Of a stretch of 64,000 nucleotides of DNA, positions 14,444-27,499 are shown one piece after another (within the stretch, counting starts at the first letter, position 1; each line of letters begins with the position of its first letter). Source of the DNA: PoT sp049331405 (GTDB taxonomy: Bacteria > Planctomycetota > Planctomycetia > Isosphaerales > Isosphaeraceae); assembly GCF_049331405.1 (NCBI RefSeq), contig NZ_CP186274.1, forward strand, positions 7,502,001 to 7,566,000, in the 5' to 3' direction. Position numbers and translations under genes: made by a program. A model generated the notes under the pieces. That model made no database searches, was not told the DNA's origin, and saw nothing but the letters and a program-made list of their open reading frames with translations.

Positions 14444-17400
14444 TTAATCCTTGGATGGAAGCTTGGGATTCAACTCCAGGCGAATGTCCTTGTAGCGGAC
14501 CTCGGTCGCTCCGCCCGCATGGAGCTGGAAGGCGAAAATCCCACGCTTGCTCCCGGCTGGGTCATCGACCACAACACAAGGATGGCCATTCAGATACGTC
14601 CGGACCCTGTCTCCAACTGCGACGATTTCGTAATGGTTCCAGTCATTGAGCTTGATGAACTCCTCACCGGATTTATCCCAGAGCAAGCCCCTGCCCTCTT
14701 CCTCATAGAGTTTGCCCCACCAGCCCGCCCCCACGTCCGCCTGATATCCCTTGATTCCTTCGGGAGTGGCTTCGCTGCGGAACTGGATGCCGCTGTTCCC
14801 TTCGTTTGCGACAAGCTTGACGTCGAGCGTGAGTCGGAAATCGCCCACGCTCATGTCGCTGCGGAGGAACTCGTTGTGGTCGAGGCCCTTTGTCTTGCCC
14901 ACGATCACGCCGTTCTCGACGCTCCAGAGCTTGGCATCGCCGATCCAGCCGGTCAGGTCGCGGCCGTTGAAGAAGCCAGCCTGATTTTCGGCTGTCGCGA
15001 GTAGCGGGACCTGGTTGGAACTGGCCATGTACGTGACCAGCGAGCGGAATTCGTGATTCGAGAGCGGAGTCACGAGATCGTCCGGCATCATCGACTTGTC
15101 GCTCTGCTTTCGTTCCTCGATTTCGGCCTTGGGAATCGTCAGTACATCGTTCGCCGACACGAGCGTGATGGAGTCGCGGTCCTCGTTCTTGAGGATCCCT
15201 GTCAGGACGCGGCCGTCGGTCGTCGAGACGATCTGGGCCAGGTAGTCTTTGCCGATGAGGGCGCTGGGGTCGAGGATGTTCGTCAGGATGTAGTCGAGAT
15301 CCGCCCGGTTCGAGCCGGTGAGTTCCGGACCGACCTTGCCCCCGACTCCGAAGAGCGTGTGGCACTGCTGGCAGGTTTTGGCGAAGACCGCCCGACCGAG
15401 TTGGATATCCGGCTCCTCGGCCGAAGTCTCCTTCGCGATCTGCTTGTACTGCTGGATCCGCTTCGCGGAGTCGGCCGAGGTGTCTCGGGCGGTGCCCCAG
15501 AGCCGGCCGATTTCCGCGTTCAGCGTTTCGTCCTTGTGGTTGCGGAGCAGTCGGATGATCTCGGCCGAGAGGTCGGTGGCCGGGACCTTTCCGTCCCCGA
15601 CCGCAGCGAGCAAGGTCTTGGCGGACTCGGCACGAGCCGCCAGGGTGTTCAGGGCGTCACGCTTCTCCGGCAGGGTATAGCTCACGTAGCCCTTGAGGAC
15701 CGCTCCCGGGGTTGATGGGTCGGCGTAAGCTGCCAAAGCCCGCAAGGCCTGGCCTCGCAAGGCGGGTTCCTGGAGGAGTCCTTGCAGGGTTGGGGCGAGC
15801 TTGGGATCGCGAACCCGGAGCAAGTCGGCCAGCGCAGCACGACGCCTGGCCAGGTCGGCCTTGTGATCCCCGAGGATGGTTCGGATCGTTTCCAACGCGG
15901 CCGGATCGCCGAAGGTGAGGGCGAGCGCGGTGGCCTCGGCTCGGACTTTGGCGTTCCCCTGCCCTGTGATCGAGGTGAAGATGGCCGGCCACTTGGCGGG
16001 CATCTCGACTTTGCGGCGTCCTTTGAGGGATTCGTTCAGGCCCTCCAGGATCGCGAGTCGGAAGTTGGCGTCGGTCGTCGTCCCGAGGACGTCGATCAAC
16101 TGGGCGATCGCGGCGTCGGAACCGAGTGCAGCCACGCGGCGGACGAGGTATTCGCGGACGAGTGGGATCTTGGCATCCGACGCGAGCTTGATTGCACGAG
16201 GCGGATCCACCTCGACGAGAGATTCGGCCGCGTACCAGATCATCAGCGGGAGGTTGTGGTCGTTGGCGTCCTCGGAGTGTTGGAGCAAGCCGGAGACGAT
16301 CGCCCAACGGGTCGAGACTGGCCAACGATGGATCGCCGAGGTCAGGGCCAGCCGCACGATGGGCGAAGGGTCAGACTTGGCGGCCTGTTCGAGCTTCGAA
16401 TAGAAGGCCTCGTTTTTGTCTGCCCCCGGCAGGCTCGCCGCGAGTCGGATCACCCAGCCGCGGACGTCGGGGCTTGAGTCGGTGAGGCCGAGATCTACAA
16501 AAGCGGCGTCGATTCCGCCGATGGCATAGAGGCTCCAGAGGGCTCGGAGTCTCTTCACCGGATCGGCCTCTTTCGTCGCCATCGTGCGCAAGACGCCGGC
16601 TAACTCCGGATCGGGGCCACGTTCCTGGAGGATGCGACGAGCATGTCGGGCGTACCACTCGTTGGGGTGGAGTTCGAGCTTGGCCAGTTCGAGGCTCGAC
16701 AGGGCATTGAGATCGCCGATCGTCGGGGCTTTCGTCTTCGACGGGTAGGAAACCTTGAAGATGCGGCCGTTGGTGCGGTCGTGGAGTTCGACCTCATCGT
16801 GATGGCACTGGTTCTTGTCGTACCAGTCGATCATGGTCACGTTACCATCCGGCCCGTACTTGAGGCTGATGATCTGCGACCAGCGGTCGTTGGTGAGCAG
16901 GAAGTCGGGGGCGTGCTTGCCGACGAAGCCCGAGCCCTCCGGAACGAGGAGGTCGCGGTTGATCCTCGCGCCGTGGATGTTGTTCATGAAGAGCGAGCCG
17001 CGATATTCCTCGGGCCACATCCCGCCGAGATAGATAAGGGCTCCCGAGTGGGCGTGGCCCCCCCCTGCCTCGTCGGATCGGCCGTTGCCGCCGTGGGGGT
17101 TGGCCCCGAGGTAATGGCGGTGGTCGGCGATCGTCTTGATGTCGTCGTAGGTGTAGGGTTGGAAGTGCGGCCCGGCCTGACGCTCGTAACGAGCGCCGTC
17201 GATCATGTGGTAGAGGTGCGGGATCACACAGGCGGTGATGAAGGTCTGGCCATGCTCGTCGAAGTCGACGCCCCAAGGGTTACTCGTGCCGTGCGAGAAG
17301 ACTTCGAAGCGATGCTGCGTCGGGTGATAGCGCCAGATCCCGGCGTTGATCGGGGTTCGCTGATTATCGGGCGTCCCGGGCTTGCCGACTCTTGAGTGCG

Positions 17401-18505
17401 TGAAGACGCCGTGGCAGCCATAGAGCCAGCCGTCGGGGCCCCAGTTGAACGAGTTCAGGGTCTCGTGGCTGTCGTGCGACCCCCAGCCGTCGAGGAGGAT
17501 CTGCGGCGGCCCGTCTGGCTGATCGTCGCGATCCTTGTCGGGGATGAAGAGGAGGTAGGGGGCCGCGCCGACCCAGACGCCCCCGAACCCGATCTCGAGG
17601 CCGCTCACCAGGTTCAACTTCTCGGCGAAGATCGTCCGCTTGTCGAATTTGCCGTCGTTGTCCTTGTCCTCGAAGATGAGGATGCGGTCCTTGGCCTTAT
17701 CCTCGGGGACGTGGATCGGATATGAATAGGCCTCGGCCACCCAGAGCCGGCCGCGGTCGTCGAAGGCCATCGCGATCGGCTGGACGACGTCGGGTTCGCC
17801 GGCGAAGAGCGTGACCTCGAACCCGGCGGGGACCTTCATCGCCTTGGCCGCCTCGAGCGGAGAGAGGCCATCGTGGGCGTAGACGTCGGGGATCGACGTG
17901 CGCATCGGGACGTTCGGCTTCGATGCGTGGAACTTGAAGTCGTCGAAGTTGAGGTGGCCCCAGCCGCCGCTATGCTCGTCGACGTGTCGGATGGAGATTT
18001 CCTTCCCCTGGAGCTTCGTCAGGTCGACGGCGAACGGGCGCATGTCCTCCGACCCCTCGGCCGAAGTCCGATAGAAGACCTCGCCGGTGTCCTTGCGGAT
18101 CAACTCGATCCGGGTCTCGGCATAAGAGCCGCCGCCCAGCAAGAACGTGGCGTAGGGCTGAGTGACGAAGGGGCGTGAGGTGAGGGTCCCCTGGGGAGCG
18201 TCGAGCTTCCTCTCGTATGAGCCGACCCAGAATTCCCCCGTGTGGCGGCTGCTCATGTCACCTCGTCGCGCGTGGACGGTGTCACCCTTGATCGGCTGGC
18301 CCTGGAAGGCGTCGCCGACGGCCGTCCAATCTCGGGTAGTGCCGTCCTCGAAGTCGAGGTTGAGCGGTTTCCCATCCTTATCCGTGGGGCGTATCCCGGC
18401 AGGAACCTCGGTCGTCGCGTCATCCGCGGCCGAGCCGTTGGTTGTGAATGAGAGTAAGGTCAGGAGCATGAAGACGTGAGGCTTCAGCCGTCTTGCGAAA
18501 CCCAT
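14444..18505 (-). CDS. PVC-type haem-binding dehydrogenase with HEAT repeats, cytochrome c and DUF1080 domain
   Basis: About 1353 aa from ATG 18505 (GATGAGG precedes it). The order is: signal peptide ending near NGSAADD; an N-terminal beta-rich binding module (about 30-210); a beta-propeller membrane-bound dehydrogenase domain typical of PVC bacteria (about 225-560, for example MAFDDRGRLWVAEAYSYP); HEAT-like repeats (about 600-960); a monohaem cytochrome c with CQQCH at about 1045-1049; and a C-terminal 3-keto-disaccharide hydrolase/DUF1080 domain (from about 1170, FFNGRDLTGW). It is expected in the periplasm, oxidising a carbohydrate and passing electrons to the haem. The substrate is unknown; the glucosidase and glucokinase upstream on the same strand fit sugar breakdown. 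Confidence 0.9.
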   Translation of the reverse strand: MGFARRLKPHVFMLLTLLSFTTNGSAADDATTEVPAGIRPTDKDGKPLNLDFEDGTTRDWTAVGDAFQGQPIKGDTVHARRGDMSSRHTGEFWVGSYERKLDAPQGTLTSRPFVTQPYATFLLGGGSYAETRIELIRKDTGEVFYRTSAEGSEDMRPFAVDLTKLQGKEISIRHVDEHSGGWGHLNFDDFKFHASKPNVPMRTSIPDVYAHDGLSPLEAAKAMKVPAGFEVTLFAGEPDVVQPIAMAFDDRGRLWVAEAYSYPIHVPEDKAKDRILIFEDKDNDGKFDKRTIFAEKLNLVSGLEIGFGGVWVGAAPYLLFIPDKDRDDQPDGPPQILLDGWGSHDSHETLNSFNWGPDGWLYGCHGVFTHSRVGKPGTPDNQRTPINAGIWRYHPTQHRFEVFSHGTSNPWGVDFDEHGQTFITACVIPHLYHMIDGARYERQAGPHFQPYTYDDIKTIADHRHYLGANPHGGNGRSDEAGGGHAHSGALIYLGGMWPEEYRGSLFMNNIHGARINRDLLVPEGSGFVGKHAPDFLLTNDRWSQIISLKYGPDGNVTMIDWYDKNQCHHDEVELHDRTNGRIFKVSYPSKTKAPTIGDLNALSSLELAKLELHPNEWYARHARRILQERGPDPELAGVLRTMATKEADPVKRLRALWSLYAIGGIDAAFVDLGLTDSSPDVRGWVIRLAASLPGADKNEAFYSKLEQAAKSDPSPIVRLALTSAIHRWPVSTRWAIVSGLLQHSEDANDHNLPLMIWYAAESLVEVDPPRAIKLASDAKIPLVREYLVRRVAALGSDAAIAQLIDVLGTTTDANFRLAILEGLNESLKGRRKVEMPAKWPAIFTSITGQGNAKVRAEATALALTFGDPAALETIRTILGDHKADLARRRAALADLLRVRDPKLAPTLQGLLQEPALRGQALRALAAYADPSTPGAVLKGYVSYTLPEKRDALNTLAARAESAKTLLAAVGDGKVPATDLSAEIIRLLRNHKDETLNAEIGRLWGTARDTSADSAKRIQQYKQIAKETSAEEPDIQLGRAVFAKTCQQCHTLFGVGGKVGPELTGSNRADLDYILTNILDPSALIGKDYLAQIVSTTDGRVLTGILKNEDRDSITLVSANDVLTIPKAEIEERKQSDKSMMPDDLVTPLSNHEFRSLVTYMASSNQVPLLATAENQAGFFNGRDLTGWIGDAKLWSVENGVIVGKTKGLDHNEFLRSDMSVGDFRLTLDVKLVANEGNSGIQFRSEATPEGIKGYQADVGAGWWGKLYEEEGRGLLWDKSGEEFIKLNDWNHYEIVAVGDRVRTYLNGHPCVVVDDPAGSKRGIFAFQLHAGGATEVRYKDIRLELNPKLPSKD

Positions 18506-18702
18506 GATGTACCTCATCGGGACCAATGAGAGATTGGAGACGACCGCTACCGACCCGCGAGCCGTGATCGTTGTGAGGATACGTTTTAGGGGGTGCGCAT
18601 AGGCCGGTCAATGGGGAGGGAAGCCATCCCGGCCCGGAGACGAACCGGCCTCAATCGGTCGAGGGCTCTTCCGATCGAGGCTCCTGCTGGCTCGGGTGCT
18701 CG

Positions 18703-21378
<2,676 letters not shown>

Positions 21379-21589
21379 GGAAACGAACTACTCGATTTAG
21401 GGACCTCGACCTCGGCCGGACGTGTGGCGTGATCGGCTCGCGGGGAGAAGTCCGAGGTGAACGCTCGGGGGACCTGGGCGCCTTGAAGGAAATCGTCCGC
21501 CCCGAAAGGGTTCGGAGGCGGACATGATTCTGCAAGTGTAACGGGGCCCTCGGCGAGAGTCTTCCGGCAACTGATTCTTGGGTCGCAGT

Positions 21590-22582
21590 TCAGCCGATCC
21601 GGCGGGCATAGTGGGCGGCGCCGATCAAGGGTGCCCTAGGATTGAGGGCGACTCGGATCTCGATCTGTTCGAGCAAGGATCGCATCCGGCCCTTTGCCGC
21701 GAAGGCCCGGGTGAATTCCCCACGCTTTAGCGCAGGGAGGATCTTGGGGGCGATGCCGCCGCCGATGATCACACCCCCGAAGGCGACAAGGCGCAAGGCC
21801 ATGTTCCCGGCCTCGGAGCCGTAGATCGAGCAGAAGAGATCCAGGGCGGCCTCGCTCAACGGGTCGGTCTCGTCGAGGCCGTGCTTGGTGATCGCGGCGT
21901 TGGGGTCGCCCGTCCGGATTTCCTCGGCTACATGCGGCGACTCGGGGATCTCGCCACGATCTCTCAGAAAGAGATAGAGGTTGTGGATGCCGGGACCGGA
22001 GAGCACGCGCTCCCAGCTCACGTGTCCCCCGAACTTGGCGCTGAGGTATTTCCAGAGGTCGAGCTGGAGGTCGCTCGACGGCCCGAAGTCGGCGTGTCCC
22101 CCCTCGGAGGCGATCGGTTGATGCTCGTCGCCCTCCTTGTAAAGCATGGCCTCGCCGAGCCCCGTCCCCGCGGCGATCACGGCGATGTTTCCGCGGTTCT
22201 GGTCGGGCCCGGGATGACCCTCCTGAATGACCTCCATTTCTTCGGGCTTGAGAAAGAGCATGCCGTAAGCCGCGGCCTCGAGGTCATTCAGCAATTTGAC
22301 TCTCGACACACCGAGCAGCTTAGCCAGGGCCCCTTCTTCGAGGTCCCAGTTGAGGTTCGTCGCGTGACTGCGCCCCTCAACGACAGCGCCCGCCACGCCG
22401 AAGCAGGCGGACTCGATCCGCTGGCCGGGAGACGACTCTAGGAAGACTTTCAGCAGATGGTCGAAGGTCTTGTAGTCCCGGCTCGGGTAGACCTCCTCGC
22501 GCACGCAATGTAGGTCCTTGTCCGACGACTCGAATAGAGCCAAGACTGTCTTCGTCCCGCCGATGTCACCGGCCAAGAACAT
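21590..22582 (-). CDS. glk: Glucokinase
   Basis: 330 aa from ATG 22582 (MFLAGDIGGTKTVLALFE). The frame runs further upstream to 23251, but that part overlaps opcA and is Arg/Ser-rich noise. The protein belongs to the Glk family: GDIGGTKT phosphate loop, FGVAGAVVEGRSHATNLNW, catalytic Asp in LLNDLEAAAYG, GTGLGEAML and the EGGHADF segment. It makes glucose-6-phosphate in the cytoplasm, feeding Zwf, whose gene lies upstream in the same cluster. Confidence 0.92.
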   Translation of the reverse strand: MFLAGDIGGTKTVLALFESSDKDLHCVREEVYPSRDYKTFDHLLKVFLESSPGQRIESACFGVAGAVVEGRSHATNLNWDLEEGALAKLLGVSRVKLLNDLEAAAYGMLFLKPEEMEVIQEGHPGPDQNRGNIAVIAAGTGLGEAMLYKEGDEHQPIASEGGHADFGPSSDLQLDLWKYLSAKFGGHVSWERVLSGPGIHNLYLFLRDRGEIPESPHVAEEIRTGDPNAAITKHGLDETDPLSEAALDLFCSIYGSEAGNMALRLVAFGGVIIGGGIAPKILPALKRGEFTRAFAAKGRMRSLLEQIEIRVALNPRAPLIGAAHYARRIG

Positions 22583-22677
22583 CGAAAACGCCTCCTCGGG
22601 CCTGAAACGGGGAAAGAATAGGCGTCGAGCCTGCGAGAAACACAATGCCGACGGCGGCATGGTTACTGAGCGATGGA

Positions 22678-23802
22678 TCAGAGCAAGGTGCTCGATTCCG
22701 CCAGTTGTCGGGCGACCTGGAGTGCCGCGTCGAAGTAGATATCTCGTTCGAGATCCTGGAGTTGAAGTCCGACGAGCGTCGCTCGCGACTGGTTGGGAGC
22801 GATCAGGAGTCGAGGCTGGGCATCGACCCCCTGGTAAGACATCCCGAGCTTGCCAGGTCCTTGCGACGCCACCGTCATGGTCGCCGTCGAGCGATCGACC
22901 GTCCAGGCAGTCGCGATGGAACGGATCTCCGGACTTCCTTCCTGGATACGCCGAATTTTGAGGTCGACGTTTCGGCCGGATGCTTGGAGCGTCCAGCCGA
23001 GCTCCCCGCTCTTCCGTTGGGCAAAACCCGTCGGCCGCCAGCCCAGGCGTGATGCGAGCCAACCCACCAGCAGCCAAGACTCTGGCAAACCATGAGATCC
23101 GCACTCGACCACGACCTCGGTGATCGAGCCTAGCGCTCCCGGAACGGCGGCTGGGTCGAGCGACTGACCAATAAGACTTCTCCAGGGCTTGAGTCTTCGC
23201 CAGGTGATATCCGACGCCAGTGTCTCTGTGGATTCGGCTTCGACGACCCACTTTGCCGTGGCGATCGTGTCTCGCCTCGGCTCATCCCATCCGAGGCACG
23301 AGTAGATGACTTGGTCGGCCATGTCCTCGAGCTCTGTGAAGAGCACCCCGCCCAGAGAAGGGCTCTCATGGCTCGCCCACCAAAGCGTGGTCGGCAAATC
23401 TCCGATCAGGAGTGCTCGGGTCGTGGTCGGGAGCCGCAGTACGGCGTCTCCGCTGGCCTGGATCGTGATGTGCTCGGAGCACACTTGCCCGGAACTGCCG
23501 GAAAGGTGGCAGAGGGCCGAGACGAAAGCCTCGATTGACGATGGCGACGCCTTCGGGTCGCCGACGAGCAGCAGCACCCGGCTCGGGTGGAGCCGGACGA
23601 TTTCATCGAGCTCCTGGACGATCAACTCAGCCTGGGTCTGATTAACACAGTAAATGATCAAATTGGACATACAGGCACGCGTTACGCTGGCGTGTCTCGA
23701 GAATTGGGTGTCAGGGGACTTCCAAAGCTCGTCTAGTGCGTGCTCGATGGCGGAAAGATTCACCTTCAATGGCGTGAATCCGGCGTTTTCGGTGGAGCTC
23801 AT
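22678..23802 (-). CDS. opcA: Glucose-6-phosphate dehydrogenase assembly protein OpcA
   Basis: 374 aa from ATG 23802, which overlaps the zwf stop as ATGA; a start four codons earlier is also open. OpcA activates or assembles Zwf in cyanobacteria and actinobacteria and is widespread in planctomycetes. Recognisable parts are TRACMSNLIIYCVNQTQAEL, RVLLLVGDPKASP and the Trp-rich ALLIGDLPTTLWWASHESP. Overlap with zwf fixes the functional link. No catalytic residues are expected. Confidence 0.92.
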   Translation of the reverse strand: MSSTENAGFTPLKVNLSAIEHALDELWKSPDTQFSRHASVTRACMSNLIIYCVNQTQAELIVQELDEIVRLHPSRVLLLVGDPKASPSSIEAFVSALCHLSGSSGQVCSEHITIQASGDAVLRLPTTTRALLIGDLPTTLWWASHESPSLGGVLFTELEDMADQVIYSCLGWDEPRRDTIATAKWVVEAESTETLASDITWRRLKPWRSLIGQSLDPAAVPGALGSITEVVVECGSHGLPESWLLVGWLASRLGWRPTGFAQRKSGELGWTLQASGRNVDLKIRRIQEGSPEIRSIATAWTVDRSTATMTVASQGPGKLGMSYQGVDAQPRLLIAPNQSRATLVGLQLQDLERDIYFDAALQVARQLAESSTLL

Positions 23803-25340
23803 AGGGTCCTCCACTCGCGCTGATCCGCCTCGATCAGGCGATCGGCCTCAACGGGTCCCCAGGTCCCGGCGGGGTACTCAGGGAGCCAGCGCGAGCCCAT
23901 CTGCTCCCAGGCGTCGAGGATGTTCTGGATCCAGGTCCAGGAGGCCTCGACCGCGTCGCGCCTCATGAAGAGCGTGGCATCGCCCGCCATGACGTCAAGG
24001 AGGAGCCGTTCATAGGCCTCGGGTGTCTGGTCGCCATAGGTCGTGTCGTAGCGGAAGTCCATGCGTACCGGCCAGATCCGCAGCTTCGTGCCGGGACGCT
24101 TGGTCGTGATCTTGAGTGAGAGTCCCTCATCCGGCTGGATCCGAAGCACGAGCACATTTGGTTCGAGTTGGGCGTTCGGGTTCGTGTTGAAGAGGATCTC
24201 CGGCACCGCCTTGAACTGCACGGCGATCTCGCTGGCTCGTTTCGGGAGCCGCTTCCCGGTCCTGATGTAGAAAGGTACGCCCGCCCATCGCCAGTTGTCG
24301 ACGAAGAGTTTGAGGGCCACATAGGTCTCGGTCGTCGAGTTGGGGTTCACCCCCATCTCGCGGCGATAGCCGGGGACGCCTTCTCCGTCATGGAAACCGG
24401 GGCCATACTGGGCTCGGACGACATGCTTCTCGACGTCTCGACCGGTGATGGGCCGGAGGCAGTTCAAGACGCCGAGCTTGTGGTCGCGGACGACGTCGGC
24501 GCCCATCGACCATGGGGGCTCCATGGCCGTGACGCAGAGGAGTTGGAGGATGTGGTTCTGCACCATATCTCGCAAGGCACCGGCTTCTTCGTAATACCCG
24601 GCGCGGGTGCCGACCCCTTCTTCCTCGGCCACGGTAATCTGGACGTGGTCGATGTATTTCTGGTTCCAGAGGGGCTCGAAGATAGAGTTCGCGAAGCGGA
24701 CGACCAAAAGGCTTTGCACGGTCTCCTTGCCGAGGTAGTGGTCGATCCGGAAGACCTGCTTCTCGTCGAAGACGTCGAGGATCTTGGCGTTGATCTGTCG
24801 GGCACTATTCAGGTCGCGGCCGATCGGCTTCTCGACGATGATCCGCGAGAATGGGCCCTTCCCTTCCGGGTTGATCAGGCCGGCCTTGTGGAGATGCTCG
24901 ACGCACGTTCCGATAAGACTCGGTGGGATCGACAGGTAGAAGACGCGGTTTCCCGGGATGCCGAACTGGGGCTCGATCTCCGCCAGCCTTTGCTTCAGGG
25001 CCTCGTAGCAGGATGGATCGTCGAAAGACGCCGGCACGAAAAAGAGGGCCCGTTCATACTCGGGCCAATGGGCCTCGTCGACCGGGCGCCTGGAAAACTG
25101 CTCGATCCCTTCTCGTGCGAAGTTCCTGAACTCCTCGTCGGTGAAGTCGTTCTTGGCGAAACCGACCACGGCGAAGTTCGTCGGCAGGACCCCATCGAGC
25201 GCGAGGTTGTACACCGCCGGCAACAGCTTGCGGCGAGCGAGGTCTCCGCTCCCTCCGAAGATGACTAGCGTGCAAGGTTGCGCCGATTGAACGGAGCCCG
25301 CGCCGGCCAGTAGAGGATTGACCGAGGGTGATTCAATCAT
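23799..25340 (-). CDS. zwf: Glucose-6-phosphate 1-dehydrogenase
   Basis: 513 aa from ATG 25340; the longer frame to 25445 adds non-family residues. It oxidises glucose-6-phosphate to 6-phosphogluconolactone with NADP or NAD, the first step of the oxidative pentose phosphate pathway. The nucleotide fold shows IFGGSGDLARRKLLPA, and the active-site signature is FRIDHYLGKETVQ. Length is normal. It heads the zwf-opcA-glk series. It is divergent from the DUF1570 gene, with about 370 nt between. Confidence 0.96.
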   Translation of the reverse strand: MIESPSVNPLLAGAGSVQSAQPCTLVIFGGSGDLARRKLLPAVYNLALDGVLPTNFAVVGFAKNDFTDEEFRNFAREGIEQFSRRPVDEAHWPEYERALFFVPASFDDPSCYEALKQRLAEIEPQFGIPGNRVFYLSIPPSLIGTCVEHLHKAGLINPEGKGPFSRIIVEKPIGRDLNSARQINAKILDVFDEKQVFRIDHYLGKETVQSLLVVRFANSIFEPLWNQKYIDHVQITVAEEEGVGTRAGYYEEAGALRDMVQNHILQLLCVTAMEPPWSMGADVVRDHKLGVLNCLRPITGRDVEKHVVRAQYGPGFHDGEGVPGYRREMGVNPNSTTETYVALKLFVDNWRWAGVPFYIRTGKRLPKRASEIAVQFKAVPEILFNTNPNAQLEPNVLVLRIQPDEGLSLKITTKRPGTKLRIWPVRMDFRYDTTYGDQTPEAYERLLLDVMAGDATLFMRRDAVEASWTWIQNILDAWEQMGSRWLPEYPAGTWGPVEADRLIEADQREWRTL

Positions 25341-25707
25341 GGAGTCTCTTCCTCGAACGCGAATGTGATGATCCAGTCGCCGTCCGCTGCCCATCTCGTC
25401 GACGGACCGCAGGAATACCTCGTCCAGGCCGGCCCGAACCAGCATAATTCGAGCTGGGCAAAAACCAAAGTGACCGGCGAACTACTTGCGGCGAGATGCC
25501 TGAGCGTGACTTCCTACCTGATGAGGCGGCCACAGCACAACGGGTACGATGCGAGCGGGTGTTGGCTTCATGCAAGTTTGCGAGTTTGTTGCAGGGATTC
25601 TGGAACCGCATTCACCACCGACGAAGTCTTCCCTCTCGAAAATCGGCGTTCCGCGACTCGTTCTCTTGATTAGGAACTCGAAGGTGAAGCGATTACCGGA
25701 TGCGCCG
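25341..25707. other. Divergent intergenic region between zwf and the DUF1570 gene
   Basis: 367 bases that must hold both promoters. I saw no clear -10/-35 pair or operator palindrome. The plus-strand open frame from 25549 lacks family character before 25708. Confidence 0.4.
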
Positions 25708-27204
25708 ATGGAGAAATGGTGGAGCTGGGTCTTCGTTGTTTCGATGGGACTCGGACTCGCAAACGAGGGGAAGTCGGAACTACTCTACTTCGCCAAAGGC
25801 GGGGAACTCCAGATCCCTGCCAGGATCGATGGCGACAAGGTCCTCGTCGAAGCTCCCGACCGAGCTTATTCATTTCAGAGAAAGGACTTCCGCAAAGTTG
25901 TTCCGGACTATTGGCCGGCTCGCGAGTGGCCCGAACGCCGGGCAAAGGCCATCGAAGGAAGTGCCGAGGACCGTTTCCGCGCCCTGTGGTGGGCCCTCGA
26001 AAATGGCCTGACGCCGGAGGCTATCTCATTTCTTCGCGAGTCCCATCGACAGGATCCCTCGCACGTCCCGACCGCCCGCATGGCGGCTACTCTGGCGAAG
26101 CTCGACAAGCCCTGCTCCGAAACCCTCCCCGACCTGGAACGATTGGAGGCGGCCCTCGGCCATCGATACGAACTCAAGCTCAGCCCACACGTTGCCCTGC
26201 TCCACCAGCACTCCGACGCCGACGCGAAGGAAAGGCTCGACCTCCTCGAACGCGTGACCTCAACGTATTATCTCATGCTCGCAGGACAAGGGATGGAACT
26301 CACGGTCCCTTCCTTCCGAATGGCCTCTGCCTGGTTTGCCCGCCACGAGGATTACCTTGCGTTCCTCCACTCCGAGAAGCTCGATACTTTTCGGACGACC
26401 CGCGGCTACTATCACCCAACCTTGAAGGCAGTCGTCGCCTACGACGGACGGAATTCGTCTCCCCAGAAAGAATTGCGAAATACCTTTGGCGTTCGCTCGC
26501 GTGATCTCGATCGTTTGGAGCAGTCCGCGCAGAACCTACCCGAAGGGTCTCGACTTCGTTACGAGATCCGCGGCGAACCAACCCGGGTCCTGAGCCGCAA
26601 CCAGGCACTCAAGCTCCACTCCGACTTGGAGCGAGATCTTTTCCGTCGCCAACTCCTGCTCGATCAGGAGTGGCGTTCCGTCGACCTCGGCGTTGCCGCC
26701 CACGAGATGGTCCACCAACTCACCGCTGCCAGCGGGCTCGCCCCCGATCAGCACGTCTTCCCGACCTGGCTCCATGAAGGTTTCGCCGCCCAGTTCGAGG
26801 TCGTTCGCGGCGGCCGTTGGGCCGGCGTAGGCCGTGCCCACGACATCCGGCTCGTCGATTGGCGAAAGTTGACAACTCCCCCTCTCCTCCTCCCTCTCCT
26901 TGAGAACTCGGGTTTCGGCCAGGGCTATGTGCGAACCTCGTACGCCAAGGCTTGGGCCCTCGTCTACTACCTCCGGATCGAGCATCCCCGAGAATTCATC
27001 AACTTCCTCGATCTCCTGAAACTCCCCTCCCATTCCAGAACCCACGAAGAGAATCCCGTGGTTGCCGCCTTCCGAGCTTCATTCGGCCCAGACCTCGAAG
27101 CCACCAACCGGGCCTGGCGCGAGTTCATGAAAACAGTTGAGACTCCGCTAGAGGAGGGCAATAGGGTGCCAGGTGTGCGAGCTGAGAGTCCGAAAGTTCC
27201 CTGA
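25708..27204 (+). CDS. Exported DUF1570 protein, predicted zinc metallopeptidase fold
   Basis: 498 aa from ATG 25708, chosen because a signal peptide follows (MEKWWSWVFVVSMGLGLANE); the frame is open upstream to 25549. The C-terminal half has AAHEMVHQL, an HExxH zinc site, and 19 residues on WLHEGFAAQFE, giving a gluzincin-like arrangement with a downstream Glu. This is the DUF1570 pattern common in planctomycetes. The N-terminal half has helical repeat-like segments (DRFRALWWALENGLTPEA). It is probably periplasmic or surface-bound; proteolysis has not been shown for the family as far as I know. Confidence 0.8.
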   Translation: MEKWWSWVFVVSMGLGLANEGKSELLYFAKGGELQIPARIDGDKVLVEAPDRAYSFQRKDFRKVVPDYWPAREWPERRAKAIEGSAEDRFRALWWALENGLTPEAISFLRESHRQDPSHVPTARMAATLAKLDKPCSETLPDLERLEAALGHRYELKLSPHVALLHQHSDADAKERLDLLERVTSTYYLMLAGQGMELTVPSFRMASAWFARHEDYLAFLHSEKLDTFRTTRGYYHPTLKAVVAYDGRNSSPQKELRNTFGVRSRDLDRLEQSAQNLPEGSRLRYEIRGEPTRVLSRNQALKLHSDLERDLFRRQLLLDQEWRSVDLGVAAHEMVHQLTAASGLAPDQHVFPTWLHEGFAAQFEVVRGGRWAGVGRAHDIRLVDWRKLTTPPLLLPLLENSGFGQGYVRTSYAKAWALVYYLRIEHPREFINFLDLLKLPSHSRTHEENPVVAAFRASFGPDLEATNRAWREFMKTVETPLEEGNRVPGVRAESPKVP

Positions 27205-27336
27205 AACTCGCCGTTCATTCACGGCGCTAATTATCGCCCATTGGGATTTGCAGCAAGTGGTTGATCCCTAAAGCTCTTGCTGAACGTGATTTCTGTTGAG
27301 TGGTGAGAACATTGGAAGATCCGAACAATACCGCGG

Positions 27337-27364
27337 TTGACAGAAATCTGCACTACGCTAAGAT
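27337..27364 (+). promoter_or_regulatory. Sigma70-type promoter of tRNA-Pro
   Basis: TTGACA at 27337-27342, a 16-nt spacer, and TAAGAT at 27359-27364. The tRNA begins 24 nt after the -10, leaving a short 5' leader. Confidence 0.7.
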
Positions 27365-27387
27365 GCTGAGGTCGAATGCAGGAACGA

Positions 27388-27465
<78 letters not shown>

Positions 27466-27499
27466 AGTTTGGTTAAAGACTTATTGCGTTTCGAGAATT

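Noticed and set aside
22583..23251. A 553-residue glucokinase with an N-terminal extension
   Set aside because: The extension overlaps opcA, is Arg/Ser-rich and has no domain. Glk starts naturally at 22582.
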